Position numbers and translations under genes: made by a program
From: Ferrimonas pelagia
Lineage (GTDB): Bacteria; Pseudomonadota; Gammaproteobacteria; Enterobacterales; Shewanellaceae
Reading direction: 5' to 3'
Length of the DNA: 64,000 bases
Assembly (NCBI RefSeq): GCF_039543565.1
Contig: NZ_BAABJZ010000100.1
Span: 41,063-105,062, forward strand
The notes under the pieces: generated by a model
The model's input: the letters and a program-made list of their open reading frames with translations, nothing else
Told to the model about the DNA's origin: nothing
The model's database searches: none
Shown here: one piece after another, positions 17,553-27,019 of the stretch
How the letters are laid out: each line of letters begins with the position of its first letter
Position numbering within the stretch: the first letter of the stretch is position 1

Positions 17553-18080
17553 ATGAAACCTTTAGCCTTAATTACCAGCTGCGTGATCGGCACTCTGAGC
17601 CTCTCCGCTCATGCGTCCACCAGCGAAGATCTGGCGCAGATCTTACGATTTGGTCTGCCGGCCGCTGCAGCCGCCACCAGCTGGGCCAAGGACGATAGCG
17701 AGGGCCTGTGGCAATTCGGCATAAGCTTTGCCGCCAGCTCCGCTACGGCATTGGCGCTCAAGTCGAGCGTCGATGCCGAGCGGCCCGATGGCAGTAGCAA
17801 CGACAGCTTTCCCAGCGGCCACGCCACCAATACCTTTGCCGCCGCCAGCTACCTGCAGCAGCGCTATGGCTGGGAGTACGGCGTGCCCGCCTATGCATTG
17901 GCGTCTTGGACCGCGGTGAGCCGGGTCAACACCGATCACCATCGCTGGGGCGATGTGCTGGCGGGCGCCGCGCTGGGCATGGCCTTCAGCTATTGGCTGG
18001 TGGATCCCTATAGCCCGGTTCAACTGACCCCGCTGATCGGCAAAGACAGCGTGATGCTGACCGGATCGATCCGCTTCTGA
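17553..18080 (+). CDS. exported PAP2-family phosphatase
   Basis: Encodes 175 residues with a signal peptide (cleavage near AHA-ST, residue 22). Family knowledge: PAP2 enzymes remove phosphate from lipids or other substrates through a phospho-His intermediate. Seen: motif 1 KSSVDAERP (KxxxxxxRP), motif 2 PSGH in DSFPSGHATNTF, and motif 3 SRVNTDHHRWGDVLAG (SRxxxxxHxxxD). All three are intact, so it should be active. Length is at the short end for the family, with about three hydrophobic segments. It follows the DUF6515-like gene on the same strand by 100 bases. Substrate unknown. Confidence 0.9.
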   Translation: MKPLALITSCVIGTLSLSAHASTSEDLAQILRFGLPAAAAATSWAKDDSEGLWQFGISFAASSATALALKSSVDAERPDGSSNDSFPSGHATNTFAAASYLQQRYGWEYGVPAYALASWTAVSRVNTDHHRWGDVLAGAALGMAFSYWLVDPYSPVQLTPLIGKDSVMLTGSIRF

Positions 18081-18207
18081 TCCGGCCCCATGGCCGCGCG
18101 CGGCAGCCCGGCGACGCCCGCCACATCCAGGTCATTTCGCGCCCTCAGCCCAGATAAAGAATGCCTACTACACTGAAACCTTCATGGTTTTGGTGGAAGG
18201 GTAGATC

Positions 18208-21200
18208 TTGGATCGCAAGCGCAAGCCGCCCCCGCTTCGGCGTCAGGTACTTTGGCAACTGCTGTTGCCCATGCTCCTGCTGCTGGCGCTGGGACAGGCC
18301 CTCAACCTCTATGTCGAGCAAACCCGCTGGCGCAATGAGGTGCACCAGCATATGGAAGATGAGCTGGCCCTGCTGGCCGAGCGGCTCGAAGGTCTGCTCG
18401 CGCGCGTCAGCCAGACCGTCAATGGCTCGGTGTCTCACCTCGAGCACGGCCCCCTGCCGCCCGATCCCCGTTTATACCAACTCACCCAACGCCACCTCAA
18501 CGACAACCCCGCCCTCTACGGCAGCGCCATTGCACTCGATCCCGCCCTCTATCAACGCCGCTTTGCCCCCTACAGCTGGCGCGACCGTACCGGTCTTCAC
18601 AGCATCGACATCGCCGCCAATGCCTACGACTACAGCGATGGGAACTGGGATTGGTGGAGTCGACCGAAAAGCAGCAACAGCGCGATCTGGACCCCTGCCT
18701 ACTTCGATGAGTCGGCGGGCAACATCCTGATGACCAGCTACAGCGCCCCGCTGTTTATCGACGGTCAATTCCATGGGGTGATCACCGCCGATCTGGCGTT
18801 GCAGGATCTGGCTCGACGACTGGATCTCAGCAATGAGGAGCTGCTGTTGGCCGACGCCGACGGCCGTCTGCTGGCGCACCCGAACCCAGCGTTGATCCTC
18901 AATACCCAACTGTCCGATCTGCTCGCCGATACCGAATCGAATCGCCAACTGCAAGCCGACGCGCGCCAGCTGGGCCACGGCGTGCGGCGGCTGCAGACAG
19001 CCGACGGCACCGCCAGTGTGGTCGCCTTTCGCCGCCTGCCGCAAAACGATTGGCTGATGATCCTGCACCGCCCGGCCGAGCAGGTCGACGCCCCGATCCG
19101 AGAGAAGTACCGTCGTAACCTGTTGCAGCTGCTGATCTACGGCCTGCTGTTTGGCCTGATCAGCTGGCTGCTCAGCCGTCGCCTGCTGCAACCGCTGGAG
19201 CAGCTTCGCAGCCGAGTGATCGCCCTGCAGCACGGCAGCCGCACACTGGCGCCGCTCAGCCACCCGGGCACCGAGGAGATCCAGGCGCTGGATCAGGGCC
19301 TACTGTCCATGGCCGCCAGCCTGCAAGAGCGGGAGAAACGGCTGCGCGACGCCCACGGCAATCGCCTCGCCGGACTGCTGGAGGGCATGGGCGATCAGGC
19401 CTTCTACCTGTCGATGGACCAAGGCGGCCGAATACTGCAGGTGAGTGACAGCGTCTCGGCCGTGCTGGGCTACGACGCGGCCCAGCTGCGGGATAAGTTT
19501 CCGCGCCTGCTGACCGACAACCCGGCCAATGAGGCCAACTGGCGCTACCAGCAACAAGCGCTGCAGGGCGAGGCGGTCCCGCCCCACCCGCTGGAGCTGC
19601 GCCATCGGGACGGACGAGCCCGTCAGTTCAATGTCTACCTGCAGCCGATCCGCGATGAACAGGATCAGGTGCTGGGCGCCGAAGCGCTGCTGACCGATAT
19701 CAGCGACGAGGTGGAGGCGGGCCGCTGGTATCAATCCATTATCGAAGCCGCGCCGGACGCCATCTTGCTGGTCGAGCCCGATGGCCGCATCGTCTACCTC
19801 AATCAACAGGTCGAGCAACTGACCGGCTATCGCAGCAATGAGCTGATCAACCAGCCGGTGGAAGTCCTGCTGCCGCAATCGATGCGCGCCCGTCACCCAC
19901 AGCTGCGGGAGAGGTTCATCCGCGATCCCCGTCCACGGCCGATGGGGCGGGATCAGGATCTGACCCTGCGGCGCAAGAATGGCTCCGAGCTGGGGGTTGA
20001 GATCAGCCTCAGTCAGCTGCCCGACAGCTCGGGCCAAGGCGTCAAGATCGCCGCCATCATCCGAGATATCACCGAGCGACAACAAGATCAGCAGGCACTG
20101 CAGCAAGCCAAACAACAGCTGGAGACCATCACCGAATCGGTGCCGGGCGTGGTGTTTCAGCTGGTGGCCGAGGATGAACCACATAAGGTCCGCTTTACCT
20201 TTATCAGTGGTGGGATCACCACCGCATTCGGGCTGACTCCCCAACAGGTCTTGGCCGATCCCACCACCGTTCTGAACTGCGTGGTCGATGCCGATCGGCG
20301 CAGCTTGGAGCACGCCATGCGCCGCTCCCTTCGGCGCCAGGAAGACTGGCATATGGAGTTGCGCATGACCCCCCACGGCGGCGAGCCACGCTGGTTCAGT
20401 ATCGGCGCCAGACTGGATCACGATCCCGCGGGTCTGCCACGCTGGAACGGCTTTTTGCTCGACATCGCCGAGCGGCGGGAGATGGCGCAGCAATTGGCCG
20501 ACTCCGAATCCCACTTCCGTGCCCTGTTCGATAACGCCGGGATCGCCATCGCCACGCTCACGCCAAACGGAGTGATCAAGGAGATCAACGAGCGCTTTCT
20601 CCAGTTCGCCGAGCTGCCCACCGAGCAGCTGCTCGGTCAGCACATCAGCCAACTGCTGCCCGCCGCCGATCGCGATCCCTTCAATGCCCGCTTAGCCCCA
20701 CTGCAAGAGGGCACGAGCGCCCACCTAGCCTGTGAACTGCGCTATCGCAAGCCCGGCGGTGAACTGCGCTGGGCCGATCTGCGCGCAGTGCGGCTCGATC
20801 AAGATCGACGACCGGACAGCGCGCTGGTGCTGACCATGTCCGACATCACCGAGCGACGCCAGATCAACGACGCCCTGACCCAAGCCAAGAACGCCGCCGA
20901 CGCCGCCAACCGCGCCAAAAGCGATTTTCTGGCCAATATGAGCCATGAGATCCGCACGCCGATGAACGCCATCATCGGCATGACCCAGTTGTGCCTACAA
21001 ACCGAGCTGGCGCCGCGTCAGGCCGACTACCTGCACAAGATCGACTCCGCCAGCCAGTCGCTGCTTGGGCTGATCAATGACGTGCTGGATTACTCCAAGA
21101 TAGAAGCGGGCAAGCTGGAGCTGGAGCAGACCGAATTCAGCTTGGAGCAGCTGCTCGAGCGGCTGTCGGATCTGTTTGCGGTCAAGGCCAGCGACAAGGG

Positions 21201-23061
21201 GATCGAGCTGCTGTTTGCCATCGCAGCGGACGTACCCAAACGGCTGATCGGCGATCCGCTCCGGCTCGGCCAGGTGCTGACCAACCTGATCAGCAACGCG
21301 CTTAAGTTTACCGAGCAGGGCGAGGTGGTGCTGTCCATCAGCAGCTCAGGGACCGATAGCGAGCCTCCGCCGCTGCGCTTTGCGGTGCAAGACTCCGGGA
21401 TCGGCATGAGCGAGTCCCAGCAGCAACGACTGTTTCAGTCGTTCAGCCAGGCCGACAGCTCCACCACCCGCAAATACGGCGGTACCGGACTCGGGCTGGC
21501 GATCAGTCAGCATCTGATCAGCCTGATGGACGGCGAGATCCGGGTCGATTCCGCGCCCGGTGCCGGCAGCACCTTCCACTTCACCATCCCACTCGCCCCC
21601 GCGCCCAATGACAGCCCGCCTCCCCTGCTGGAGCTGGAAAACACGCCCCTGCTGTTGGTCGACGACAACGACACCGCGCTGGAGGTGCTCGAGCGCACCC
21701 TGGCCGGTTTTGGCTTCGCGGTGCAACGGGCTCGCAGTGGCGCGCAGGCACTGGAGCAGCTCCCTCAACGCGCGCAACCCGAGCTGGTGCTGTGTGATTA
21801 CCGCATGCCCCAGATGGACGGCCTGGCGCTGGCCGGCAAGCTGATCGAGCGGGGGATCCCGGCCGCTCGGATCCTGATCCTCACCGCCTTCAGCGACGAC
21901 GCCCTGCAGCAGGGCAGCGACCGGCTCGGCCTGGCGGGCACCCTGACCAAACCCATCAACCCCAGTCGCCTGCTCGACGCGCTGTTGGGCCTGCTTGGCC
22001 AACAGGGTCGCGCCCGCCCCGTGCGCAAGCGCAGCGACCAAACCCTCAACGCCGACCAACTGGCGATCCTCCGTGGCAAAACCGTGCTGCTGGTCGAGGA
22101 CAATCCGATCAACCAAGAGGTGGCCTGTGAATTCCTCGAACAGCTCGGCCTGACCGTGCACGTCGCCGAGCACGGCAAACGGGCACTGCATAAGTTAGAG
22201 CAGAGCCCGTACGATCTGGTGCTGATGGATTGTCAAATGCCAGTGATGGATGGCTTTGAAGCGACCGCGGCGATCCGCCAGCAGCTCAACCTCAGCCAAC
22301 TGCCCATCGTCGCCATGACCGCCAACGCCATGCAGGGGGATCGCGAGAAATGTCTGGCGGCCGGCATGGATGACCATATCGCCAAACCGATCGATCTGAC
22401 CCAACTGCATCGCGTGCTGTGGCACTACTTGGGGGACGACACGCCGCTCAGCGCCAGCGAGCCGGTGGCCGAGCCTCACGCCGATCACTGGCCCCACCAT
22501 CCCTTGCTGGATGTCGATCGCGGCCTGCAACTGGTGCAGGGCAGCAGCAAGCTCTATCGCCGGCTACTGCAACGCTTCTATGAAACCCAACAAGACAGCA
22601 TGACCCAATTGCAGCGGCATCTGCGCCGGCAGCAATGGCCGCAGGCAGAGCGGATCGCCCATACCCTTAAGGGGCTGAGCGGCAGCTTGGCGAGCCCGTC
22701 GCTGGTAGAGGGCTTCGCCGCGCTGGAGAGCCAAAGTCGCGTACAGCACTATGACAAAGACCGATTCAGCCAGCTGGATTCCCAGATGCGGTCACTGCTC
22801 GATGCCCTGGGGCAGTGGCAGCCCGCCCCGCCCAAGCAAGTCAGGACCGAGTCGCAACTTCAGCAAGCACTACAGCAACTCAAACCCCTGCTGGCGCAGT
22901 ACGATCCCAAAGCCGCCGAGCTGGCCGAGCAGCTCGCGCAACAGCAGCACCCGCAAGCCGGCGAGCTGCAGACACTGGCTACACTGATAAAAGGCTATCA
23001 ATTTGACCGCGCCCAGGCGTGGCTGGATAAGCAACTGAAGGGCAACGATGAGCATGACTGA
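18208..23061 (+). CDS. hybrid sensor histidine kinase (Cache-PAS4-HisKA-REC2-HPt)
   Basis: Encodes 1617 residues from a TTG start with ribosome binding site GGAAGGGT. Order: transmembrane helix about 14-36; an extracytoplasmic dCache-like domain about 40-300 (YSDGNWDWWSRP, then GVITADLALQDL); a second helix about 304-324 and a HAMP-like linker; PAS units starting near 390, 505, 636 and 768. HisKA follows with His913 in MSHEIRTPMNAIIGM, then HATPase (NLISNALKFTEQG near 1025; GGTGLGLAIS). Two receivers have Asp1197 (CDYRMPQMDG) and Asp1341 (MDCQMPVMDG), and a C-terminal HPt has His1485 in AHTLKGLSGS. All catalytic residues are intact. The stop overlaps the next gene by 14 bases, and the HPt is a natural donor to that REC-HD-GYP protein. 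The signal is unknown. Confidence 0.95.
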   Translation: MDRKRKPPPLRRQVLWQLLLPMLLLLALGQALNLYVEQTRWRNEVHQHMEDELALLAERLEGLLARVSQTVNGSVSHLEHGPLPPDPRLYQLTQRHLNDNPALYGSAIALDPALYQRRFAPYSWRDRTGLHSIDIAANAYDYSDGNWDWWSRPKSSNSAIWTPAYFDESAGNILMTSYSAPLFIDGQFHGVITADLALQDLARRLDLSNEELLLADADGRLLAHPNPALILNTQLSDLLADTESNRQLQADARQLGHGVRRLQTADGTASVVAFRRLPQNDWLMILHRPAEQVDAPIREKYRRNLLQLLIYGLLFGLISWLLSRRLLQPLEQLRSRVIALQHGSRTLAPLSHPGTEEIQALDQGLLSMAASLQEREKRLRDAHGNRLAGLLEGMGDQAFYLSMDQGGRILQVSDSVSAVLGYDAAQLRDKFPRLLTDNPANEANWRYQQQALQGEAVPPHPLELRHRDGRARQFNVYLQPIRDEQDQVLGAEALLTDISDEVEAGRWYQSIIEAAPDAILLVEPDGRIVYLNQQVEQLTGYRSNELINQPVEVLLPQSMRARHPQLRERFIRDPRPRPMGRDQDLTLRRKNGSELGVEISLSQLPDSSGQGVKIAAIIRDITERQQDQQALQQAKQQLETITESVPGVVFQLVAEDEPHKVRFTFISGGITTAFGLTPQQVLADPTTVLNCVVDADRRSLEHAMRRSLRRQEDWHMELRMTPHGGEPRWFSIGARLDHDPAGLPRWNGFLLDIAERREMAQQLADSESHFRALFDNAGIAIATLTPNGVIKEINERFLQFAELPTEQLLGQHISQLLPAADRDPFNARLAPLQEGTSAHLACELRYRKPGGELRWADLRAVRLDQDRRPDSALVLTMSDITERRQINDALTQAKNAADAANRAKSDFLANMSHEIRTPMNAIIGMTQLCLQTELAPRQADYLHKIDSASQSLLGLINDVLDYSKIEAGKLELEQTEFSLEQLLERLSDLFAVKASDKGIELLFAIAADVPKRLIGDPLRLGQVLTNLISNALKFTEQGEVVLSISSSGTDSEPPPLRFAVQDSGIGMSESQQQRLFQSFSQADSSTTRKYGGTGLGLAISQHLISLMDGEIRVDSAPGAGSTFHFTIPLAPAPNDSPPPLLELENTPLLLVDDNDTALEVLERTLAGFGFAVQRARSGAQALEQLPQRAQPELVLCDYRMPQMDGLALAGKLIERGIPAARILILTAFSDDALQQGSDRLGLAGTLTKPINPSRLLDALLGLLGQQGRARPVRKRSDQTLNADQLAILRGKTVLLVEDNPINQEVACEFLEQLGLTVHVAEHGKRALHKLEQSPYDLVLMDCQMPVMDGFEATAAIRQQLNLSQLPIVAMTANAMQGDREKCLAAGMDDHIAKPIDLTQLHRVLWHYLGDDTPLSASEPVAEPHADHWPHHPLLDVDRGLQLVQGSSKLYRRLLQRFYETQQDSMTQLQRHLRRQQWPQAERIAHTLKGLSGSLASPSLVEGFAALESQSRVQHYDKDRFSQLDSQMRSLLDALGQWQPAPPKQVRTESQLQQALQQLKPLLAQYDPKAAELAEQLAQQQHPQAGELQTLATLIKGYQFDRAQAWLDKQLKGNDEHD

Positions 23062-24094
23062 TCGCCAAGCACAGCCACAGGCCACCCTGTTGCTGGTCGA
23101 CGACACCGCGGCCAACATCGATGTCCTGGTGGGGATCCTACGTCAGGATTACCAACTGCAGGTCGCCTTGGATGGCGCCACCGCACTGAAGATCGTGCAA
23201 AAGAACCCGCCGGATCTGATCCTGCTCGACATCATGATGCCGGACATCGATGGCCTGGAAGTGTGCCGACGACTCAAAGCCGATCCCGCCAGCAAGGCCA
23301 TCCCGGTTATCTTTGTCACCGCCTTAGGCGAAGTCGAGGATGAAGCGACGGGACTGGCCCTCGGCGCAGTGGATTACATCAGCAAACCGGTCAATGCCGC
23401 CGTGGTCAAAGCCCGAGTGGCCACCCAGCTGGCACTGTACAACCAGGCGCGCCATCTCGAGTCGCTGGTGCAGCAGCGCACCGCCGAGCTGGAGCAAACC
23501 CGGCTGCATATCATTCAGTGTCTGGGCCGCGCCGCCGAGTACAAGGACAATGAAACCGGCCTTCACGTGATCCGCATGAGCCACTTTGCCCACCGCCTGG
23601 CCCAAGCTGCTGGCTTGAGCGAGCCCCACTGCAGTTTGATCCTCAACGCCGCTCCGATGCACGATATCGGCAAGATCGGGATCCCCGATCACATCTTAAA
23701 GAAGCGCGCCCGGCTGGATGAAGAGGAGTGGCTGGTGATGCGTCAGCACCCGCAACTGGGGGCCGAGATCCTCGGCCAACTCGGCTCCGATCTGATGCAG
23801 ATGGCGTCCCGCATCGCATTAACCCACCACGAACGCTGGGACGGCACGGGTTACCCGGTGGGCCTTAAGGGCGACGCTATCCCGATCGAAGGTCGGATCG
23901 TCGCCATCGCCGATGTCTTCGATGCCCTCACGTCGGTGCGCCCCTACAAACCCGCCTGGACCATTGCCGACACCCTAGAGCAGATCCGCGCGGAGCGAGG
24001 GCGTCAGTTCGATCCCAGCTTGGTGGATCACTTTCTTACGCTGGAGCCCGAGTTGGTGGCCATACGCCAGCAGTACCTCGACGGCGTTGCCTGA
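23048..24094 (+). CDS. REC-HD-GYP response regulator (c-di-GMP phosphodiesterase type)
   Basis: Encodes 348 residues. The receiver (about 10-130) has VDD, the phosphoacceptor in LLDIMMPDIDGLEV, T in FVTALG and K in ISKPVNAAV. A short coiled linker leads to the HD-GYP domain with GRAAEYKDNETGLHVIRM, AAPMHDIGKIGIPD (His205-Asp206), HHERWDGTGYP and IADVFDAL, all metal and GYP residues conserved. Family knowledge: such proteins hydrolyse c-di-GMP to pGpG or GMP. The gene overlaps the hybrid kinase gene by 14 bases, so the two are co-translated and form a pathway from an external signal to c-di-GMP breakdown. A second ATG two codons in is an alternative start. Confidence 0.95.
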   Translation: MSMTDRQAQPQATLLLVDDTAANIDVLVGILRQDYQLQVALDGATALKIVQKNPPDLILLDIMMPDIDGLEVCRRLKADPASKAIPVIFVTALGEVEDEATGLALGAVDYISKPVNAAVVKARVATQLALYNQARHLESLVQQRTAELEQTRLHIIQCLGRAAEYKDNETGLHVIRMSHFAHRLAQAAGLSEPHCSLILNAAPMHDIGKIGIPDHILKKRARLDEEEWLVMRQHPQLGAEILGQLGSDLMQMASRIALTHHERWDGTGYPVGLKGDAIPIEGRIVAIADVFDALTSVRPYKPAWTIADTLEQIRAERGRQFDPSLVDHFLTLEPELVAIRQQYLDGVA

Positions 24095-24146
24095 ATCGGC
24101 CCGTTCCGGTAGCGTAACGCCACTGAGCCCAAAACCAAGTATCCCC

Positions 24147-24578
24147 ATGTTTGAACTTCATCCCCAACTGCAAGCTGACTCCAGCCTGATCGGCCGCCTC
24201 AACGGCTGTCAGATCCGCCTCAGCCACGACAGCCGCTATCCTTGGCTGATCCTGATCCCCGAATACGCCAACATCCGTGAGCTCCACTCGCTGCCAACGG
24301 CCCCGCGCCAAGCCGCATTTGAGGCCTCTTGCCAGCTCGCGGAACTGATGCAACGCAGCCTGCACGCCGACAAGATGAATGTCGCGGCACTGGGCAACAT
24401 GGTGCCCCAGCTGCATATCCATCATGTCGCTCGCTTTAAACACGACGACGCCTGGCCTGCGCCCATCTGGGGCGCCCACCCCGCCAAGCTCTACGAGCCG
24501 GCCCAACTGGCGGCTGCCCGGATCAGCTGGCAGCAGCGTCTCAACGCCCTGCCAGAGTTTGAGGCGGCCGACGCCTAG
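24147..24578 (+). CDS. HIT-family protein
   Basis: Encodes 143 residues from the ATG at 24147. Family knowledge: histidine-triad nucleotide hydrolases or transferases. Seen: the triad region QLHIHHVAR (H-x-H-H, a variant of HxHxHxx) preceded by KMNVAALGNMVP, and an N-terminal LSHDSRYPWLILIPEYANI where HIT proteins have the substrate-binding strand. The last His is followed by VAR, as in the branch of proteobacterial HIT proteins annotated as diadenosine-polyphosphate hydrolase-like. It has a weak ribosome binding site. It is probably an independent gene 52 bases after the HD-GYP gene. Substrate unknown. Confidence 0.87.
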   Translation: MFELHPQLQADSSLIGRLNGCQIRLSHDSRYPWLILIPEYANIRELHSLPTAPRQAAFEASCQLAELMQRSLHADKMNVAALGNMVPQLHIHHVARFKHDDAWPAPIWGAHPAKLYEPAQLAAARISWQQRLNALPEFEAADA

Positions 24579-24607
24579 CGCCACGCTGCGACATCGCCGC
24601 AAACAAG

Positions 24608-24631
24608 AAGGGGAGCCGATCGGCTCCCCTT
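24608..24631. terminator. bidirectional terminator between the HIT gene and yaeQ
   Basis: A perfect 24-base palindrome (left arm AAGGGGAGCCGA) lies between the convergent HIT and YaeQ genes. A-rich sequence (AAACAAG) lies on the left and TTGTTAG on the right, so it can serve both directions. Confidence 0.85.
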
Positions 24632-24652
24632 GTTAGATCTGATGCACGGCCA

Positions 24653-25198
24653 TCACTGGGCGCGACGTAAGTATTCCGGCTCCAGCTGCACATAACCTTC
24701 ATTGCTGCTGATCGCCACTTCGCCGTCGCTGATGTTGATGGACAAGTCCATGGTGCGAGCAGCCATCGCCGCCAGCGCCTCCGCGCCCTCCTCGCCGACA
24801 AACACCACGCTAAGGTTATCGAAGCGGCTGAATTTGCCCTGATTCTTCTCCCACCAGATCGGCACGGAACGATCGCCATAGGCCAGCACCACCACTTGCT
24901 TAGCGCGACCACAGGCTTTCTTCAGTCGGGTTTCATCCGGCATGCCCAGATCGATCCACAGCTCGATCTCGTCACTGAAGCTCTTCTGCCACAGCTCCGG
25001 CTCATCGTCTTCACACAAGCCACGGGTAAATTCCAGCCGGTCATCGGCGTACAACCCCCAAGCCAGCACCCGCAACATCATGCGCATATCGGTCTCCGAC
25101 GGGTGACGCGCGATGGTCATGTTTTTTTCAGTGTAAACATGACGATCCATGTCGGACAGCTGGATACGAGCTTTAAATACGGTGGCTTTCAGCGCCAT
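24653..25198 (-). CDS. yaeQ: YaeQ family protein
   Basis: Encodes 181 residues, full family length. Seen: the start ALKATVFKARIQLSDMDRHV, then ARHPSETDMRMMLRVLAWGL, ELWIDLGMPDETRLKKACGR, and the end LEPEYLRRAQ, all family hallmarks. Structural knowledge: a PD-(D/E)xK-like nuclease fold. E. coli YaeQ was first linked to suppression of RfaH mutants, but its molecular role is unclear. It is a single gene, convergent with the HIT gene and divergent from the FkpA-like gene. Confidence 0.93.
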   Translation of the reverse strand: MALKATVFKARIQLSDMDRHVYTEKNMTIARHPSETDMRMMLRVLAWGLYADDRLEFTRGLCEDDEPELWQKSFSDEIELWIDLGMPDETRLKKACGRAKQVVVLAYGDRSVPIWWEKNQGKFSRFDNLSVVFVGEEGAEALAAMAARTMDLSINISDGEVAISSNEGYVQLEPEYLRRAQ

Positions 25199-25431
25199 GA
25201 AACTCTCTCTTGATCAGATACGGTGGCAACAATTGGCTGGCAGGGTAATCGCAGACCGGCCAGCGGACAAGCGATAATGCATATTTTACCGTCGCCTACG
25301 CCTCAAACTCTGCGATCCGGTCGGAACCTTTGCCTTGTGCTTCGGTCATATAGTGCAATCTGCACAACTAGGGGTTGCACTTTCGCATGCGAGCCCCAAT
25401 AGTAATCGGACATTAATTAGGGAGATACTCA

Positions 25432-26202
25432 ATGAAAACCTTGTTTAAAGTCGGCTTGGTCGGCGCAGCAATTGCACTGGCAGGTTGTCAAGACGACGCT
25501 GGCAAAACCGAGCAAGTAACCGCAGCCCAGGTTCAGCTGGACAACGAAGATCAAAAAGCTGCGTACGCTATCGGTGTTTCTATGGCCCAGTACATCAGTG
25601 GTAGCCTTGAGCAACAAGCCACCATCGGCGTGGAGCTGGACAAGTCTGTGATCCTGGCAGGCCTGACCGACGGCATCAACGAAACCGCACAACTGAACGA
25701 TGAGCAGCTGCAGGAAACTCTGATGGCGTTCGACCAGCGCGTAAACGAGTTGGCCCAAGAGAAGCATGATGCTGAAATGGCCGAAGCCCAAGCCGCTTCC
25801 GCCGGCTGGCTGAGCGAAATGGCGGCACAGGAAGGGGTGATCACCACCGACTCCGGCCTGATGTACAAAGCCATCACCGAAGGTGACGGCGCCAAGCCAT
25901 CAGCAGAAGACACCGTGACCGTTCACTACCGCGGCACCCTGCCAACCGGTGAAGAGTTTGACTCCTCATACTCTCGCAACGAAACCATCAGCTTCCCACT
26001 GAACGGCGTGATCGCCGGCTGGACCGAAGGTCTGCAGCTGATGACCGTTGGCTCTAAGTACGAGCTGTACATCCCATCTGAGCTGGCCTACGGCGAGCGC
26101 GGTGCCGGTCAGATGATCGCGCCAAACACCCCTCTGAAGTTCGAAGTTGAACTGTTCGCCATCAACGGCGAGCCAGCATTGGAAGAAGCGTCCGATCAGT
26201 AA
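25432..26202 (+). CDS. FKBP-type peptidyl-prolyl isomerase, lipoprotein (FkpA/Mip-like)
   Basis: Encodes 256 residues. A lipoprotein signal ends in IALAGC with Cys19, so it is anchored in the outer or inner membrane facing the periplasm, unlike soluble E. coli FkpA. Residues about 35-125 form the helical dimerisation arm with DQKAAYAIGVSMAQYI and a long acidic-Gln helix. The FKBP domain (about 150-250) has VTVHYRGTLPTGEEFDSSY, FPLNGVIAGWTEGLQLM and ELAYGERGAG. Active-site residues (Y, D, F, V-I, W, Y) are present. Family role: proline isomerisation and chaperoning of envelope proteins. Biased codon use suggests good expression. A plausible promoter lies about 50-60 bases upstream (TTGCAC at 25375). 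Confidence 0.93.
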   Translation: MKTLFKVGLVGAAIALAGCQDDAGKTEQVTAAQVQLDNEDQKAAYAIGVSMAQYISGSLEQQATIGVELDKSVILAGLTDGINETAQLNDEQLQETLMAFDQRVNELAQEKHDAEMAEAQAASAGWLSEMAAQEGVITTDSGLMYKAITEGDGAKPSAEDTVTVHYRGTLPTGEEFDSSYSRNETISFPLNGVIAGWTEGLQLMTVGSKYELYIPSELAYGERGAGQMIAPNTPLKFEVELFAINGEPALEEASDQ

Positions 26203-26228
26203 CCACTGATCGCACCTCCTATCCTCGT

Positions 26229-26258
26229 AACGGGCGCCTTCGGGCGCCCGTTTTGTTT
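26229..26258 (+). terminator. Rho-independent terminator of the FkpA-like gene
   Basis: Stem AACGGGCGCC / GGCGCCCGTT with a TTCG tetraloop followed by TTGTTTTG, 27 bases after the stop. Confidence 0.92.
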
Positions 26259-26376
26259 TGCCTCCCCCAGCAACCGGCGCTTGCGCCCGGCCCCATCGCC
26301 GCCATTGCGCCAACCGACTGAACCGTTTGCACTCATCGTCCGTACCAAGAACACGTCGAAAAACAGAGCACTGACC

Positions 26377-26958
26377 ATGGCAGACTATCCCAACATTCCA
26401 CTGTTCCCCCTCCCCAGCCTGGTGCTCCCGGGCGGCAAGCTCCGCTTACGGATCTTCGAAGCCCGCTACCTCCGCATGGTGCGCGAAAGCTTCAACGCGG
26501 ACACCGGCTTCGCCATCTGCCTGCTCGATGACGCAGTCACAGCGCGCCAGCCAGCGGCCATCTATCCCCTGGCGACCCGGGTGCGGATCGTGGACTTTAC
26601 TGCACTGGAGGATGGCTTGCTGGGGATCACCGTCGAAGGCCTTGAGCGGCTCGAAGTGCACCAAACAGCGACCGAGTCCGATGGCTTACGGCTCGGCACG
26701 GCACGCGCATTGACCCACTGGCCGCCCCAGCCCTTAGACGAGCAGCAGCAACGGGTGGCGCAGCAACTTAGCGCCGCGTTCGACGACTACCCAGAACTCG
26801 CAACGCTCTATCCATCCCCCCAATGGGCCGACGCCAGTTGGGTCGCACAGCGCTGGCTAGAGCTGCTGCCGTTGACCAATGAGGAAAAACAACGTTTGAC
26901 CCAAAAGTCCGGCCCCAACCCGACACTGACACGCATAGCGGCAATGATGGCGCAATGA
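26377..26958 (+). CDS. stand-alone Lon N-terminal-domain protein
   Basis: Encodes 193 residues from the ATG at 26377. The open frame extends upstream, but the fold begins at IPLFPLPSLVLPGGKLRLRIFEARYLRMV, the classic Lon substrate-binding (LAN) start. FAICLLDD, ATRVRIVDF and DGLLGITVEGLERLEV follow. It has no ATPase or protease domain, as is usual for this family of short bacterial proteins. A role in substrate recognition or regulation is assumed but not known. Its stop codon overlaps the promoter of the sigma factor gene downstream. Confidence 0.85.
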   Translation: MADYPNIPLFPLPSLVLPGGKLRLRIFEARYLRMVRESFNADTGFAICLLDDAVTARQPAAIYPLATRVRIVDFTALEDGLLGITVEGLERLEVHQTATESDGLRLGTARALTHWPPQPLDEQQQRVAQQLSAAFDDYPELATLYPSPQWADASWVAQRWLELLPLTNEEKQRLTQKSGPNPTLTRIAAMMAQ

Positions 26959-26985
26959 TCCGTACGCTGTCCTCTTGCGTACCCT
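26956..26985 (+). promoter_or_regulatory. putative ECF (RpoE/ChrR-type) promoter for the sigma-anti-sigma operon
   Basis: TGATCC at 26956-26961, an 18-base spacer, then TACCCT at 26980-26985. The -35 and spacing match the known autoregulated RpoE promoter of the ChrR group (TGATCC-N18-TAAGA in Rhodobacter sphaeroides), while the -10 is only partly alike. The -35 overlaps the stop codon of the Lon-domain gene. The predicted transcript would start just before the sigma gene at 27020. Confidence 0.6.
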
Positions 26986-27019
26986 AGTAATATTGCGCAG
27001 CACACAGGATACTGGCCAT

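Noticed and set aside
19300..20652. 450-codon antisense frame inside the hybrid kinase gene
   Set aside because: Composition mirrors the PAS region, with no start signal and no recognised motif.
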